This document shows positions 47,918 to 57,715 of a DNA stretch of 64,000 bases, piece by piece. Below the pieces are notes generated by a model that was not told the DNA's origin, ran no database searches, and was given only the letters and a program-made list of their open reading frames with translations. Each line of letters begins with the position of its first letter. Within the stretch, counting starts at the first letter, position 1. The DNA is taken from positions 90,335 to 154,334 of the forward strand of contig NZ_RKKU01000008.1 in NCBI RefSeq assembly GCF_003797945.1. Direction: 5' to 3'. This stretch comes from Pseudomonas neustonica (GTDB lineage Bacteria; Pseudomonadota; Gammaproteobacteria; Pseudomonadales; Pseudomonadaceae). Both the position numbers and the translations under genes were made by a program.

Positions 47918-48667
47918 TCAGGCAACCTCGTTTTCCAACCAGCCGTAGCCCTTAGCTTCCAGCTCGAGTGCCAGGCTCTTGTCGCCGGACTTGACGATGC
48001 GGCCACCGGCCAGCACGTGAACATAATCTGGGATGATGTAATCCAGCAAGCGCTGGTAGTGAGTCACTACCAAAAAGCTGCGATTACCATCGCGCATGGC
48101 GTTTACGCCATCGGCGACTACCTGCAGAGCGTCGATATCCAGGCCCGAATCGGTTTCATCGAGAATACAAAGATCGGGCTCAAGCAGCATCATTTGCATG
48201 ATTTCGTTGCGTTTCTTTTCGCCACCGGAGAAGCCTTCATTGACGCCACGCTTGAGAAAGCTGGCATCCAGGTTGACGCGTTTGCAGGTCTCGCGAGCCA
48301 GTTTAAGAAAGTCGACGGACGACAGATCAGACTGACCATGGTGTTTGCGTTTGGCATCTACCGCCGCCTTGAGGAACTCCATGTTGCTGACACCGGGAAT
48401 CTCAACCGGATACTGAAAGGCGAGAAACAGCCCTTCACGGGCACGCTCTTCAGTGTCCATATCGAATAGATTACGGCCCTTGAAGGTGACGCTGCCAGCA
48501 GTCGCCTCATAGCCCGGACGCCCGGAAAGGACGTTACCGAGGGTACTTTTGCCCGAGCCATTCGGCCCCATGATGGCATGAACCTCGCCCGGCTTGACGT
48601 CAATAGACAGACCTTTAAGGATGTCTTTCTCTTCAACTTTGCCGTACAAGTCACTGATTTTTAACAT
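47918..48667 (-). CDS. sufC: Fe-S assembly ATPase SufC
   Basis: 249-aa ABC-type ATPase of SufBC2D. Walker A GPNGSGKST, signature GFSGGEKKRNEI, Walker B CILDETDSGLDIDAL, all family-typical. Stop lies 4 bases before sufD; sufB ends 77 bases upstream. Confidence 0.97.
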   Translation of the reverse strand: MLKISDLYGKVEEKDILKGLSIDVKPGEVHAIMGPNGSGKSTLGNVLSGRPGYEATAGSVTFKGRNLFDMDTEERAREGLFLAFQYPVEIPGVSNMEFLKAAVDAKRKHHGQSDLSSVDFLKLARETCKRVNLDASFLKRGVNEGFSGGEKKRNEIMQMMLLEPDLCILDETDSGLDIDALQVVADGVNAMRDGNRSFLVVTHYQRLLDYIIPDYVHVLAGGRIVKSGDKSLALELEAKGYGWLENEVA

Positions 48668-48744
48668 ATCTTATGCCTAATAAATTACTTTAACTGTTAG
48701 TCCTTCGGCTCTGCTCCGCTACTACGATGTAGGTGCGTAAGCCC

Positions 48745-50181
48745 TTAGCCGACTGAGCCTTCGAGGCTGACTTCAAGTAGCTTGCCGGCTTCAACCGCGA
48801 ACTCCATCGGCAACTCTTTGAATACCTCGCGGCAAAAGCCGTTCACAATCATGGATACGGCTTTTTCCGCATCCAGGCCGCGCTGCTGACAAAGGAATAG
48901 TTGATCGTCGCTGACCTTGGACGTCGTAGCTTCATGCTCTACTACGCCAGTGGGATTCTTGCTTTCGATATAGGGGAAGGTGTGCGCGCCACAGCGATCG
49001 CCAATTAATAGCGAGTCGCACTGGGTGTAATTACGCGCGCCTTCAGCGCCTGGGTTTATCCGCACCAAGCCGCGATATGCGCTGTCGCTGCGGCCAGCAG
49101 AAATACCCTTGGCAATAATGGTCGAGCGCGTATTCTTGCCCAAGTGAATCATCTTGGTGCCAGTGTCGGCCTGCTGGAAGTTGTTGGTCAGCGCAACCGA
49201 ATAGAACTCCCCTACGCTGTTGTCACCCTTGAGGATGCAGCTGGGGTATTTCCAGGTAACTGCAGAACCGGTTTCGACCTGCGTCCAGGAAATCTTGGCA
49301 TTGGTATGTGCAATACCGCGCTTGGTGACAAAGTTATAGATACCACCCTTGCCTTCAGCATTGCCCGGATACCAGTTTTGCACAGTAGAGTATTTGATCT
49401 GCGCATCATCCAGCGCGACCAGCTCGACCACCGCTGCGTGCAGTTGGTTTTCGTCACGCATGGGCGCGGTGCAACCTTCCAGATAACTGACGTAGGACCC
49501 TTCATCAGCCACAATCAACGTGCGCTCGAACTGCCCGGTGTTCATCTCGTTGATGCGGAAGTAGGTAGACAGCTCCATTGGGCATCGCACGCCCTTGGGG
49601 ATATAGACGAAAGAGCCATCAGAGAATACCGCCGAGTTGAGCGCGGCATAGTAATTGTCTTTCTGTGGCACAACGCTGCCGAGATACTTTTTCAGCAGAT
49701 CAGGATACTTGTGTACAGCCTCGCTGATCGGACAGAAGATAACACCTGCCTCGTACAGCTTTTCGCGGAACGTAGTAACGACCGACACCGAATCGAAAAC
49801 CGCATCAACCGCAACACCTGCGAGCATTTCCTGCTCATGCAGCGGGATACCCAGCTTCTCGTAGGTTGCCAGCAACTCAGGATCAACTTCGTCGAGGCTC
49901 TTCGGCTTGCTATCCATGCTTTTTGGCGCGGAATAAAAGGATATGGTCTGGAAGTCGATTTCCGGATAGTGTACGTGGGCCCAGGTAGGCTCTTCCATTT
50001 CCTGCCAGGCGCGGAACGCCTTTAGACGCCAGTCCAACAACCACTCCGGCTCTTCTTTTTTGGCAGAAATAAAGCGGACGACATCTTCGTTCAGACCTGG
50101 TGGCAGCGTCTCCGATTCGATGGCGGAATGAAATCCGGCCGCGTAATCTTTCTTGATCAGGCTTTCGACTTGTTCAGTCAC
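48745..50181 (-). CDS. sufB: Fe-S scaffold complex subunit SufB
   Basis: 478-aa main scaffold for cluster assembly. Strong family motifs include [33 protein letters not shown], and the C-terminal [19 protein letters not shown] with the His/Glu ligands. Length normal. Lies 106 bases downstream of iscR in the same direction. Confidence 0.97.
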   Translation of the reverse strand: MTEQVESLIKKDYAAGFHSAIESETLPPGLNEDVVRFISAKKEEPEWLLDWRLKAFRAWQEMEEPTWAHVHYPEIDFQTISFYSAPKSMDSKPKSLDEVDPELLATYEKLGIPLHEQEMLAGVAVDAVFDSVSVVTTFREKLYEAGVIFCPISEAVHKYPDLLKKYLGSVVPQKDNYYAALNSAVFSDGSFVYIPKGVRCPMELSTYFRINEMNTGQFERTLIVADEGSYVSYLEGCTAPMRDENQLHAAVVELVALDDAQIKYSTVQNWYPGNAEGKGGIYNFVTKRGIAHTNAKISWTQVETGSAVTWKYPSCILKGDNSVGEFYSVALTNNFQQADTGTKMIHLGKNTRSTIIAKGISAGRSDSAYRGLVRINPGAEGARNYTQCDSLLIGDRCGAHTFPYIESKNPTGVVEHEATTSKVSDDQLFLCQQRGLDAEKAVSMIVNGFCREVFKELPMEFAVEAGKLLEVSLEGSVG

Positions 50182-50287
50182 GGTATCACCTCAATCCTGC
50201 CGCCCTCACTAACCGGGCAGCCACTTCTAAGTTCAGGCATTGCATCGCCGGGGCGGCCATGCGTCGATGGAAGGCTCTGCGGCCTCT

Positions 50288-50770
50288 TTAGATAATGCGT
50301 TCCAGCTCGTTTACCGCCTGTCGAGCTGATACAGAACAGCCATCCTGACGCGTTTTAACACGCTGGATATCATCGCGGGAGACTAGGTCAGCCAGCGTAA
50401 TGCCGTTCAGAAACTGACGCAGCCGGGCACTGAGGTCCGACCACAAATGATGGGTAAGGCAAACTTCGCCGTGCTGGCAATCGCCTTTACCAAGGCAGCG
50501 CGTCGCGTCCATCGAGTCATTAACTGCCTCGACTATCTGCGCCACGCTGATAGCTGCAGGACCGCCAGACAAACGATAACCACCACCAGGACCTCTCACG
50601 CTCTCGACCAGCTTGCTGCGGCGAAGCTTGGCAAACAGCTGTTCAAGATAAGAGATAGAGACACCCTGGCGTAGTGAAATATCAGCGAGGGTAATAGGTC
50701 CTTGGTCTTCGTGTAGAGCCAGATCAAGCATGGCTGTCACGGCGTAACGACCCTTGGTGGTCAGTCGCAT
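50288..50770 (-). CDS. iscR: Fe-S cluster regulator IscR
   Basis: 160-aa Rrf2-family repressor/activator that senses [2Fe-2S] status. The winged helix is N-terminal ([20 protein letters not shown]). Ligands are Cys92, Cys98, Cys104 and His107, at the same numbers as in E. coli IscR. It heads the suf operon and has a type 1 IscR site over its promoter, indicating autorepression when clusters are plentiful. Confidence 0.96.
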   Translation of the reverse strand: MRLTTKGRYAVTAMLDLALHEDQGPITLADISLRQGVSISYLEQLFAKLRRSKLVESVRGPGGGYRLSGGPAAISVAQIVEAVNDSMDATRCLGKGDCQHGEVCLTHHLWSDLSARLRQFLNGITLADLVSRDDIQRVKTRQDGCSVSARQAVNELERII

Positions 50771-50810
50771 AGGCGCTCTCGAGCGGTTGAAATCTGCGAA
50801 TCACTATGCA

Positions 50811-50835
50811 ATATCCAAGCAAAACAGTCAAGTAT
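50811..50835 (-). promoter_or_regulatory. IscR type 1 binding site overlapping the iscR-suf promoter
   Basis: On the minus strand the 25-mer begins ATACTTGACTGTTTT and ends TTGGATAT, matching 21 of 25 positions of the E. coli type 1 consensus as I recall it. It covers a TTGACT -35 box; CATAGT 17 bases further is a fair -10. Confidence 0.75.
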
Positions 50836-50999
50836 TAAGCCGACCGGTCGAAAGCCATTATAAAGCCTCGCCAAGACCACCGAAAGCGAAATAGCCTGGC
50901 AAAAGTTACACTGATTCAACACAAAAGCATTCAAGCATGGGCAGAGAGAATGCTATGGTTTGAACGTTTTGCACCCCTATAACAAGGAGCTACATCAGA

Positions 51000-52430
51000 A
51001 TGAGCCATCACAAGCAGTTCTATATCAACGGTAAGTGGGTCGAACCCAAGGGCGACACCACTCTGGACGTGATTAACCCCGCCACCGAAGAAGCCGTCGC
51101 CGCGATCGCCTTGGGTAACAAGGAAGATGTCGACCTGGCTGTCGCTGCCGCCAGAAATGCGTTTGAATCCTACTCCAACACTAGTCGCGAAGAGCGCATT
51201 GCTTTGCTGGAGCGGGTAATGGGTGTATTCAAGAAACGCATGGGCGAAGTGGCAGACGCCATCTCAATCGAAATGGGTGCCCCTGCCAAGCTGGCCAAAA
51301 TGGCACAGGCTCCATCCGGCCTTGGCCACTTTGCGGCAGCTCTGGACGCGCTGAAAGAATTTGAATTCGAAGAACAGATCGGTAACACCCAGGTTGTGAA
51401 AGAACCGATCGGCGTTTGCGGCTTGATCACGCCCTGGAACTGGCCAATGAACCAGTTGACCTGCAAGATTGCACCGGCCTTGGCTACTGGCTGCACCATG
51501 GTGCTAAAGCCTTCTGAAGTAGCACCGCTATCGGCTCTCCTGCTCGCCGAAATCCTTGATGAAGCTGGCGTGCCACCGGGCGTATTCAACCTGGTCAATG
51601 GTGACGGCCCTACTGTGGGTGCTGCCATGTCTGCGCATCCGGATATCGATATGATGTCCTTCACCGGTTCTACTGGCGCGGGTCGTCAAGTCATGCAGAA
51701 TGGCGCGCAGACCATCAAGCGTGTCGCACTCGAGTTGGGCGGAAAGTCTGCGAACATCCTGCTGGATGATGTGAATTTCGAGAAAATGGTCGCCCATGGC
51801 GTCATGTCCTGCATGAACAACAGCGGCCAATCCTGTAACGCCCCTACCCGTATGCTGGTACCTAACGCGCGTATGGACGAAGTTGCCGCTATCGCTCAGG
51901 CCGTCGTTGCCAAGGTTAAAGCGGGTGATCCAAACGCGGATGATACGGTGATTGGCCCAGTGGTCTCCAAAGCCCAGTGGAACAAGATTCAGGACTTGAT
52001 CACGGCTGGTATCGAAGAAGGCGCCAAGGTAGTTGCCGGTGGTCCCGGTCGGCCAGAGGGGCTGGACAAAGGCTACTACGTCAAACCTACCATCTTCAGC
52101 CACGTGAACAATGAAATGAGCATTGCGCGCGAAGAGATCTTCGGCCCCGTGCTGTCGATCATTGGCTACGAAGACGAAGACGACGCTGTGCGCATTGCCA
52201 ACGATACCAACTACGGGCTGTCTGGTTACGTATCCTCCGGCGATCTGGAGCACGCCCGTAAGGTGGCTCGACGCATCCGCACCGGCATGGTTCACCTCAA
52301 TGGCGCGGCGCTAGATAACAAGGCTCCTTTTGGTGGTTACAAGGAGTCTGGCAACGGTCGCGAGTGGGGGCATTACGGTTTTGAAGACTTCCTCGAGATA
52401 AAGTCTATCTTCGGTTATTACGCCAAGTAG
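51000..52430 (+). CDS. NAD(P)-dependent aldehyde dehydrogenase family protein
   Basis: 476-aa class of aldehyde dehydrogenases. Catalytic Cys279 (NNSGQSCNAPTRM), general base Glu245 (ALELGGKSAN), cofactor Lys170 (VLKPSEVAP) and the ITPWNWP motif. Closest in look to the broad betaine/semialdehyde-type dehydrogenases of unknown substrate common in marine pseudomonads. A strong aaggag ribosome site precedes the ATG. Divergent from iscR; gap 50771-50999 holds both promoters. Confidence 0.93.
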   Translation: MSHHKQFYINGKWVEPKGDTTLDVINPATEEAVAAIALGNKEDVDLAVAAARNAFESYSNTSREERIALLERVMGVFKKRMGEVADAISIEMGAPAKLAKMAQAPSGLGHFAAALDALKEFEFEEQIGNTQVVKEPIGVCGLITPWNWPMNQLTCKIAPALATGCTMVLKPSEVAPLSALLLAEILDEAGVPPGVFNLVNGDGPTVGAAMSAHPDIDMMSFTGSTGAGRQVMQNGAQTIKRVALELGGKSANILLDDVNFEKMVAHGVMSCMNNSGQSCNAPTRMLVPNARMDEVAAIAQAVVAKVKAGDPNADDTVIGPVVSKAQWNKIQDLITAGIEEGAKVVAGGPGRPEGLDKGYYVKPTIFSHVNNEMSIAREEIFGPVLSIIGYEDEDDAVRIANDTNYGLSGYVSSGDLEHARKVARRIRTGMVHLNGAALDNKAPFGGYKESGNGREWGHYGFEDFLEIKSIFGYYAK

Positions 52431-52442
52431 TCGCTTCGCTCC

Positions 52443-52491
52443 TAGCCGCAAGCGACAAGCTCTATGCGGCAAGTGAGGCGTTAAAAGCTAA
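52443..52491 (+). repeat. Degenerate 7-bp repeat array before a terminator
   Basis: Seven 7-bp units in register (TAGCCGC, AAGCGAC, AAGCTCT, ATGCGGC, AAGTGAG, GCGTTAA, AAGCTAA), related to the AAGCNNN array at 62185. A matching inverted set (52518-52560, read on the minus strand as AAGCCAC, AAGCAGT, AAGTAGT) follows the terminator. Confidence 0.6.
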
Positions 52492-52517
52492 AAACCCCGG
52501 CATGCGCCGGGGTTTTT
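52490..52517. terminator. Bidirectional terminator between the aldehyde dehydrogenase gene and pntB
   Basis: Perfect 12-bp stem AAAAACCCCGGC / GCCGGGGTTTTT with an ATGC loop, flanked by heptamer repeats. Confidence 0.94.
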
Positions 52518-52557
52518 ATTTGCGTACTACTTACTGCTTGTGGCTTGAAGCCTGGGC

Positions 52558-53985
52558 TTAACCCAGCGACTTGACGGCTTCGATCATCTGCATCATGACC
52601 TTTTGCGCGTCGCCGTAAACCATAGAGGTATTTTCCGCGTAGAACAGCTCGTTCTCTACGCCGGAGTAACCCTTACCTTGACCGCGCTTGACGACATAAG
52701 CCTGGCGCGCCTGATCAACGTTCAATATAGGCATACCATAGATCGGGCTGGATTTACGTGTGCGCGCTGCCGGGTTGACTACGTCATTCGCCCCCAGCAC
52801 AACAGCAACGTCTGCCTGCGGGAAGTCCTCGTTGATGTCTTCCAGGTCATAGATGATGTCGTAGGGTACGCCTGCCTCGGCCAGCAGCACATTCATATGC
52901 CCAGGCATCCGACCGGCTACCGGGTGAATGGCAAAGCTGACCTCAACGCCCTGCTTCTGCAACAGCTTCACAAACTCATAGAGCTTGTGCTGCGCCTGCG
53001 CAACGGCCAGACCGTAACCGGGTACGATAATGACCTTACTGGCATAGAACATGGCGATAGCTGCATCAGATGCATCGGCGGCCTTCATACTGCCTTCGAT
53101 ATCACTCTCTTCTCCGCCATCATCAGAACCAAAGTCACTGAAAATAACGTTACTGACCTGGCGGTTCATAGCTTTGGCCATCATCAGCGTGAGCAGCGTG
53201 CCTGCGGACCCAACCACGGTGCCCGCAATGATCATTGCCGGGTTCTGCAGCACAAAGCCTTCAAAGGCAACTGCCAGACCAGTAAAGGCGTTGTACAGCG
53301 AAATCACCACCGGCATATCCGCGCCGCCAATCGGCGTCGTCAACAAAACACCCAGAGCGAGCGCGATAATGAAGAAGAGCGCAACCACAATGACGGGCGC
53401 CTGAGCGACATCCATCAGCCCCATGACCACAACCGCTGCACCGATCGCTAATGCACCGCAAAACAGCCCCAGATTCACGTACTGCTGGTTCGGTAGCCGC
53501 CAGGTCTTGTTCATGCGACCGTCAAGCTTGGCCCAGGCAATCAAGGAGCCTGACAAGGCAACTGCGCCGATCAAGCCGCCCAGCACCGCTAGCAGGGTAA
53601 CTACAGGGCCATGCGCCAACGCATTACCGGAGAACAGCTCGCTCGCCGCAATCGCCGCCGCAGCACCACCACCCATGCCGTTATAGAGCGCCACCATCTG
53701 TGGCATATCGGTCATCGCTACGCGCTTGCCGCTATACCAGGCCCAGGAGACACCGATACCCAGAGCGATAACCAACAACAGCAGGTTAGTACCCAGATGG
53801 GGCTGTGCACGGGGGCTTACGTCAAAGCCGTACAGGAAGGCCGCCGCCACAGCCAGCACCATGCCGCCGCCGGCGATAACAATACCCGAACGTGCAGTAA
53901 CCGGGCTGGCCATCCGCTTAAGACCGTAGAGAAACAGAAAGGCCGCAATAAAGTAGGCCGCATCAATCAAAAAAGCGCTAAACAT
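52558..53985 (-). CDS. pntB: NAD(P) transhydrogenase subunit beta
   Basis: 475-aa membrane subunit with about nine helices in residues 1-265 and the NADP-binding domain III at about 290-475 (GYGLAVAQAQ; GANDVVNPAART; KRGQGKGYSGVENELFY). Uses proton-motive force to reduce NADP+ with NADH. Three bases after pntAB. Confidence 0.96.
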   Translation of the reverse strand: MFSAFLIDAAYFIAAFLFLYGLKRMASPVTARSGIVIAGGGMVLAVAAAFLYGFDVSPRAQPHLGTNLLLLVIALGIGVSWAWYSGKRVAMTDMPQMVALYNGMGGGAAAAIAASELFSGNALAHGPVVTLLAVLGGLIGAVALSGSLIAWAKLDGRMNKTWRLPNQQYVNLGLFCGALAIGAAVVVMGLMDVAQAPVIVVALFFIIALALGVLLTTPIGGADMPVVISLYNAFTGLAVAFEGFVLQNPAMIIAGTVVGSAGTLLTLMMAKAMNRQVSNVIFSDFGSDDGGEESDIEGSMKAADASDAAIAMFYASKVIIVPGYGLAVAQAQHKLYEFVKLLQKQGVEVSFAIHPVAGRMPGHMNVLLAEAGVPYDIIYDLEDINEDFPQADVAVVLGANDVVNPAARTRKSSPIYGMPILNVDQARQAYVVKRGQGKGYSGVENELFYAENTSMVYGDAQKVMMQMIEAVKSLG

Positions 53986-53988
53986 GGC

Positions 53989-54315
53989 TTACTCCTTGTC
54001 ATCTGCTGAAGATGCAGCCTTGCTGCTGGGTTTGAACATTTCCAGCATGCGTTCGGTAACCACATAGCCCCCGGCCGCATTGCCAGCGCCTAGCAGTACA
54101 CCAACAAAGCCGATGACCTGTTCCAGCGTAGTACCCGCATTCAGCAGAGCCCACATAGCGCCGACGACAACAATGCCGTGCACGAAATTGGAGCCGGACA
54201 TGAGCGGCGTGTGCAGAATCGCTGGCACACGGCCGATGATTTCATAGCCGGCAAAGGCAGCCAGCAAAAAGATATAGAGGGCAACAAAGCCGGTAATGGT
54301 GGTAGTAATTTCCAT
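53989..54315 (-). CDS. pntAB: NAD(P) transhydrogenase subunit alpha, membrane part
   Basis: 108-aa membrane fragment of the alpha subunit with three to four helices (GFVALYIFLLAAFAGYEII; GFVGVLLGAGNAAGGYVVTERML). Split alpha subunits are usual in pseudomonads. Its ATG overlaps the pntAA stop (TAATG). Confidence 0.95.
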   Translation of the reverse strand: MEITTTITGFVALYIFLLAAFAGYEIIGRVPAILHTPLMSGSNFVHGIVVVGAMWALLNAGTTLEQVIGFVGVLLGAGNAAGGYVVTERMLEMFKPSSKAASSADDKE

Positions 54316-55448
54316 TAGAGAGCTCCTTGTGTCTGGTTCTCGACCGCTTCACGGGCTGCGGCATTGCGAATATCGCCGTCGTGGGTGAGGACGCTTTTGG
54401 CCAGCACCTCGTCTTCCCAGTCCAACTTAAGCTCGCCTTCATCAATCATCAGGGTAACGAGACTAAGCAGGTTACGTGAGTAGAGTTCAGAGGCGTGCTC
54501 CGCCAGGTGGCTGGCAATGTTAAGCGGCGCGACGATAGTCGCAGGCCCCACTTCCACGGTTTCACCGGGTTTGGTCAGCGGGGTATTACCGCCGCCTTCT
54601 GCAGCTAGGTCGATGATGACAGAACCGTCCTTCATTCCCATGATCTGAGCTTCACTGAGAATCTTCGGGCTCGGTTTACCTGGAATGGACGCCGTGGTGA
54701 TAACCGCATCGGCCTGCTGAATATGGCGAGTCAGAACCGCGTCGACTTGCTCTTTTTCCTCATCGGTCAATTCGCGGGCATAGCCGCCCTCACCCACTGC
54801 ATTGACGCCGGTATCGACGAACTTGCCACCTACAGACTGCACCTGCTCTTTGACTTCAGGGCGTACATCGTAGCCTTCGATCATCGCACCCAAACGCTTG
54901 GCGGTCGCCAGTGCCTGCAGGCCAGCAACGCCAGCGCCCATGACCAGAATCCGCGCCGGACGTAACGAGCCGACGGCCGTGGTCATCATGGGCAAGATTC
55001 GATGCAAGTGAGTGGCCGCTAACAAGGCTGCGTAATAACCGGCGAGGGCTGCTTGAGACGAAAGTGCGTCCATGGCTTGAGCGCGAGTGATGCGTGGAAT
55101 AAGTTCCATAGCGAAGCAGGTGATTTTTCGCTCCTGCAGTGCCTTGACGACCGCAGGCTCGCGTTGGGCATAGATAAAGCTGCATAGCACAGCGCCTTCG
55201 GGCATCTGCGCCACTTCCTCAACAGTCGGCGGCTGAACGCGGAAAAACAGCTGCTTGCCCTCGGCTGACCCCAGGGTTACCCCTGCTTCGGTGTAGGCGC
55301 TATCGGGGATGCGTGCGGCGCTGCCGGCGCCGGCTTCTATGCTTATATCGAGCCCTAGCTTCTGTAGCTTGGCGGCCACAGAAGGCACTAGCGCAACGCG
55401 CTTTTCATGCTCTCGGGTCTCTTTGGGTATGTACAAAGGGATGGACAT
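54315..55448 (-). CDS. pntAA: NAD(P) transhydrogenase subunit alpha, NAD-binding part
   Basis: 377-aa soluble alpha1 subunit of the alanine dehydrogenase/PNT family. N-terminal PKETREHEKRVALVPS, Rossmann motif VMGAGVAGLQALATAKRLGA, and the RQD-like loop region. First gene of pntAA-pntAB-pntB. Confidence 0.96.
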   Translation of the reverse strand: MSIPLYIPKETREHEKRVALVPSVAAKLQKLGLDISIEAGAGSAARIPDSAYTEAGVTLGSAEGKQLFFRVQPPTVEEVAQMPEGAVLCSFIYAQREPAVVKALQERKITCFAMELIPRITRAQAMDALSSQAALAGYYAALLAATHLHRILPMMTTAVGSLRPARILVMGAGVAGLQALATAKRLGAMIEGYDVRPEVKEQVQSVGGKFVDTGVNAVGEGGYARELTDEEKEQVDAVLTRHIQQADAVITTASIPGKPSPKILSEAQIMGMKDGSVIIDLAAEGGGNTPLTKPGETVEVGPATIVAPLNIASHLAEHASELYSRNLLSLVTLMIDEGELKLDWEDEVLAKSVLTHDGDIRNAAAREAVENQTQGAL

Positions 55449-55523
55449 AAAGACTCCTCATCGGCGAAATGGCGAATATCATAGCCCAAGAGCAATTGTA
55501 ATACGACAAAAGTCCCATTTGCC

Positions 55524-56363
55524 TCAGATTGATGCAGGTGTCTCGTTAACAGTGAATTCTTGCTGGCACTGGCGCATCAATCGCTGGTTGTCGTGCTGCC
55601 AAGGATGAAAGTCCTCACGGTAAAAATCACGATAAGCGCCCCAGAGACTGGAGAAAAAGCCCCCCTTCCCCCACAGCCAGCGCATCCCCTGTCGCCACAT
55701 GGTTATATTGCTGAGTTCGCCGTCACGTCGGAGCATGTGCCACATGCCTCGGGTAACATCCTTGAGGAAAAAGAAAGTGGATTGCCGCATCGCAGCACGG
55801 AGTAACTTGCGATCACCGCAGACTTGCATATAAACATCAAAGGCTACCGCCTTGTGCTCGGTTTCTTCCAGCGCGTGCCAACGCCAAATACGCTGCATCG
55901 GCTCAATAGCGCCATCAAACCACCCCCGGTCACGGAGCACAGCGTCGGCCATGATGGCGGTAAAATGCTCCATGGCGACGGTCGCGGCTAAACGGCGCTC
56001 AGGGCTGAAGTGCTTATTGGCATAACGAATGCGATGCTGTACTGGCCGCGTCAGCTTCTCTACGTCATACCCAAGATCACTGAGACGCCGGTTATATTCA
56101 ATATGCTCGTGACTGTGATGACCTTCTTGCCCAATAAAGCCCTTGATCAGCGCGAGTTGTTCTGGGTCGTGAATTTGCGGTCGATAGTGACGCACGGAAT
56201 CAATGAAGAACCGTTCACCATCAGGGAAGAGGATCGACATTGAATTGAAAAAATGGGTTTTGAACGCATCCGCACCGTGCCAGTGACGGGGCAAGACGTC
56301 AGGTAGGGCAAAATCGATACGGCGGGGCTGGATGCTCAAACCTTCCGGCTGTAGTGCAGTCAT
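55524..56363 (-). CDS. Predicted metal-dependent hydrolase (PF10118 family)
   Basis: 279-aa helical protein with ferritin-like carboxylate/His motifs: Glu80-x-x-His83-x-x-Glu86 (GQEGHHSHEH), Glu132-His133 (AMEHFTAIM) and Glu166-x-x-x-His170 (LEETEHKAVAF), a likely di-metal site. The family is labelled metal-dependent hydrolase, but activity is unproven. It stands alone; the gap to pntAA is about 75 bases. Confidence 0.85.
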   Translation of the reverse strand: MTALQPEGLSIQPRRIDFALPDVLPRHWHGADAFKTHFFNSMSILFPDGERFFIDSVRHYRPQIHDPEQLALIKGFIGQEGHHSHEHIEYNRRLSDLGYDVEKLTRPVQHRIRYANKHFSPERRLAATVAMEHFTAIMADAVLRDRGWFDGAIEPMQRIWRWHALEETEHKAVAFDVYMQVCGDRKLLRAAMRQSTFFFLKDVTRGMWHMLRRDGELSNITMWRQGMRWLWGKGGFFSSLWGAYRDFYREDFHPWQHDNQRLMRQCQQEFTVNETPASI

Positions 56364-56450
56364 AGGTCACCTCGAGGGAAGCTGGTGCAATCGTTTTTAT
56401 AGGGGGTAGCGCGCGCCACCACTCTTTATATGCTCTGTCCTATCCTCTGC

Positions 56451-56636
56451 TCAGGCGAAATGAAACACAAGCCGTTTAATTTCGCCTGTTGCTGGCACAT
56501 TGTCTTTCTGCCTCCACCTACCTTGGCTAAATGCTTCGATGAGCATCACTTGCGCTTGGGGCTTTGATGGGCGTAGTAATCTATATTTTAAATGCGCTTT
56601 TCCTGGCTTATTCAAGTCGCCTTGCGCGGGTAGCAT
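56451..56636 (-). CDS. Putative small protein, unrecognised
   Basis: 61-aa open frame, basic and hydrophilic, with a good aggaag ribosome site 9 bases before the ATG. No motif or family recognised. It is the only candidate gene in the 564-base gap 56364-56927, which otherwise shows nothing but a terminator near 56870. Confidence 0.35.
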   Translation of the reverse strand: MLPAQGDLNKPGKAHLKYRLLRPSKPQAQVMLIEAFSQGRWRQKDNVPATGEIKRLVFHFA

Positions 56637-56869
56637 TTTCTCTTCCTGACAGTGTCTTTTGACCTGGTATTCAACGCCGCTGATGCGTCCAGTGGCTTGA
56701 TGGCAACCATTAATCTGATCGCGATACTTGATGCTGTCAGGTGCCGCAGTGAGGTTGACCTAGAATCATGTGGCGCAGCGCGACGCGAGCGAGGAGGCAG
56801 AGCTCAAGGCAAATAATTAACCTGAGGTGAAGGAGAAAATCAGTTCTGATATAGGGTATTCAAGGCGGT

Positions 56870-56906
56870 AAAGACGCAGACCTGTGCTGCGGATCTGCGT
56901 CTTTTT
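56870..56906. terminator. Terminator downstream of the SDR gene
   Basis: Eleven-bp stem AAAGACGCAGA / TCTGCGTCTTT with a 13-nt loop and a T-run on the plus strand; 20 bases past the stop of the minus-strand SDR gene. Confidence 0.75.
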
Positions 56907-56927
56907 ACACGTGGCACCAAAGGCTTT

Positions 56928-57713
56928 TCAGCCCTTCATTTCCTGCAGCGAGTTTCCGCCATCGACGACCAGCATTTGCCCGGTCAGATAGCTACACCCC
57001 TCACTGGCAAGAAAAAGCGCTACCCGAGCCACTTCTTCAGGCCGGCCGGGGCGCCCTACCGGTGTCCGTCGACCTGCGTCCAGTTCTGCTGGCAAGCTGG
57101 ACGGTGTTTCAATCCAGCCGGGCGCAATCGCGTTAACCGTAATCCCCTGACCGGCCACCTCATGTGCGATGGAGCGGGTTAAACCCACCATGGCAGATTT
57201 GGCGGCGCTATAGCCTGCCGTCCCGGGAAAAGTAACCAGGGGGCCGGTGACCGAAGCAATATTGATCACGCGCCCAAAGCCAGCCTGCAACATGTGCTGC
57301 AGTACCAGTTGGCTGATATGCACGCAGGTATTGAGATTAAGATCGATCTCGCGCTGCCAGTGCTGAAATGGCATTTTGTGGAATAGTTCACCCACGGGGG
57401 CATCAATTCCGGATTGAATCATACCGGCATTGTTGACCAGAATATCAACTTGGCCAAAGCGCTCCATAACCTTATCTATCAGCTCTGCAGCTTGCTCAGG
57501 ATGGGTGAGATCCGCGACAAACGCCAGGCTGTGCTGCCGTTCTGGATCAAGCTCATTCTGGCGCTGGAAGATCCGGTTGGTGGTCGAGGTCAGCACCACC
57601 TTGGCACCGGCCGCGTGAAACATCTTTGCCGTGGCAAAACCGATGCCGTCGGGACTACCGGCACCGGTCACCAGGGCTACACGCCCCTTGAGGTCCGTCA
57701 TGCTATGCGGCAT
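56928..57713 (-). CDS. Short-chain dehydrogenase/reductase (SDR)
   Basis: 261-aa classical SDR: cofactor motif TGAGSPDGIG (16-25), NNAG (94-97), and catalytic Asn128/Ser154/Tyr168/Lys172 (YSAAK). The substrate is unknown; a FabG-like or polyol-type reductase is possible. Starts 2 bases after cysS ends; ATG at 57713 or 57701, neither with a clear ribosome site. Confidence 0.9.
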   Translation of the reverse strand: MPHSMTDLKGRVALVTGAGSPDGIGFATAKMFHAAGAKVVLTSTTNRIFQRQNELDPERQHSLAFVADLTHPEQAAELIDKVMERFGQVDILVNNAGMIQSGIDAPVGELFHKMPFQHWQREIDLNLNTCVHISQLVLQHMLQAGFGRVINIASVTGPLVTFPGTAGYSAAKSAMVGLTRSIAHEVAGQGITVNAIAPGWIETPSSLPAELDAGRRTPVGRPGRPEEVARVALFLASEGCSYLTGQMLVVDGGNSLQEMKG

Positions 57714-57715
57714 GA

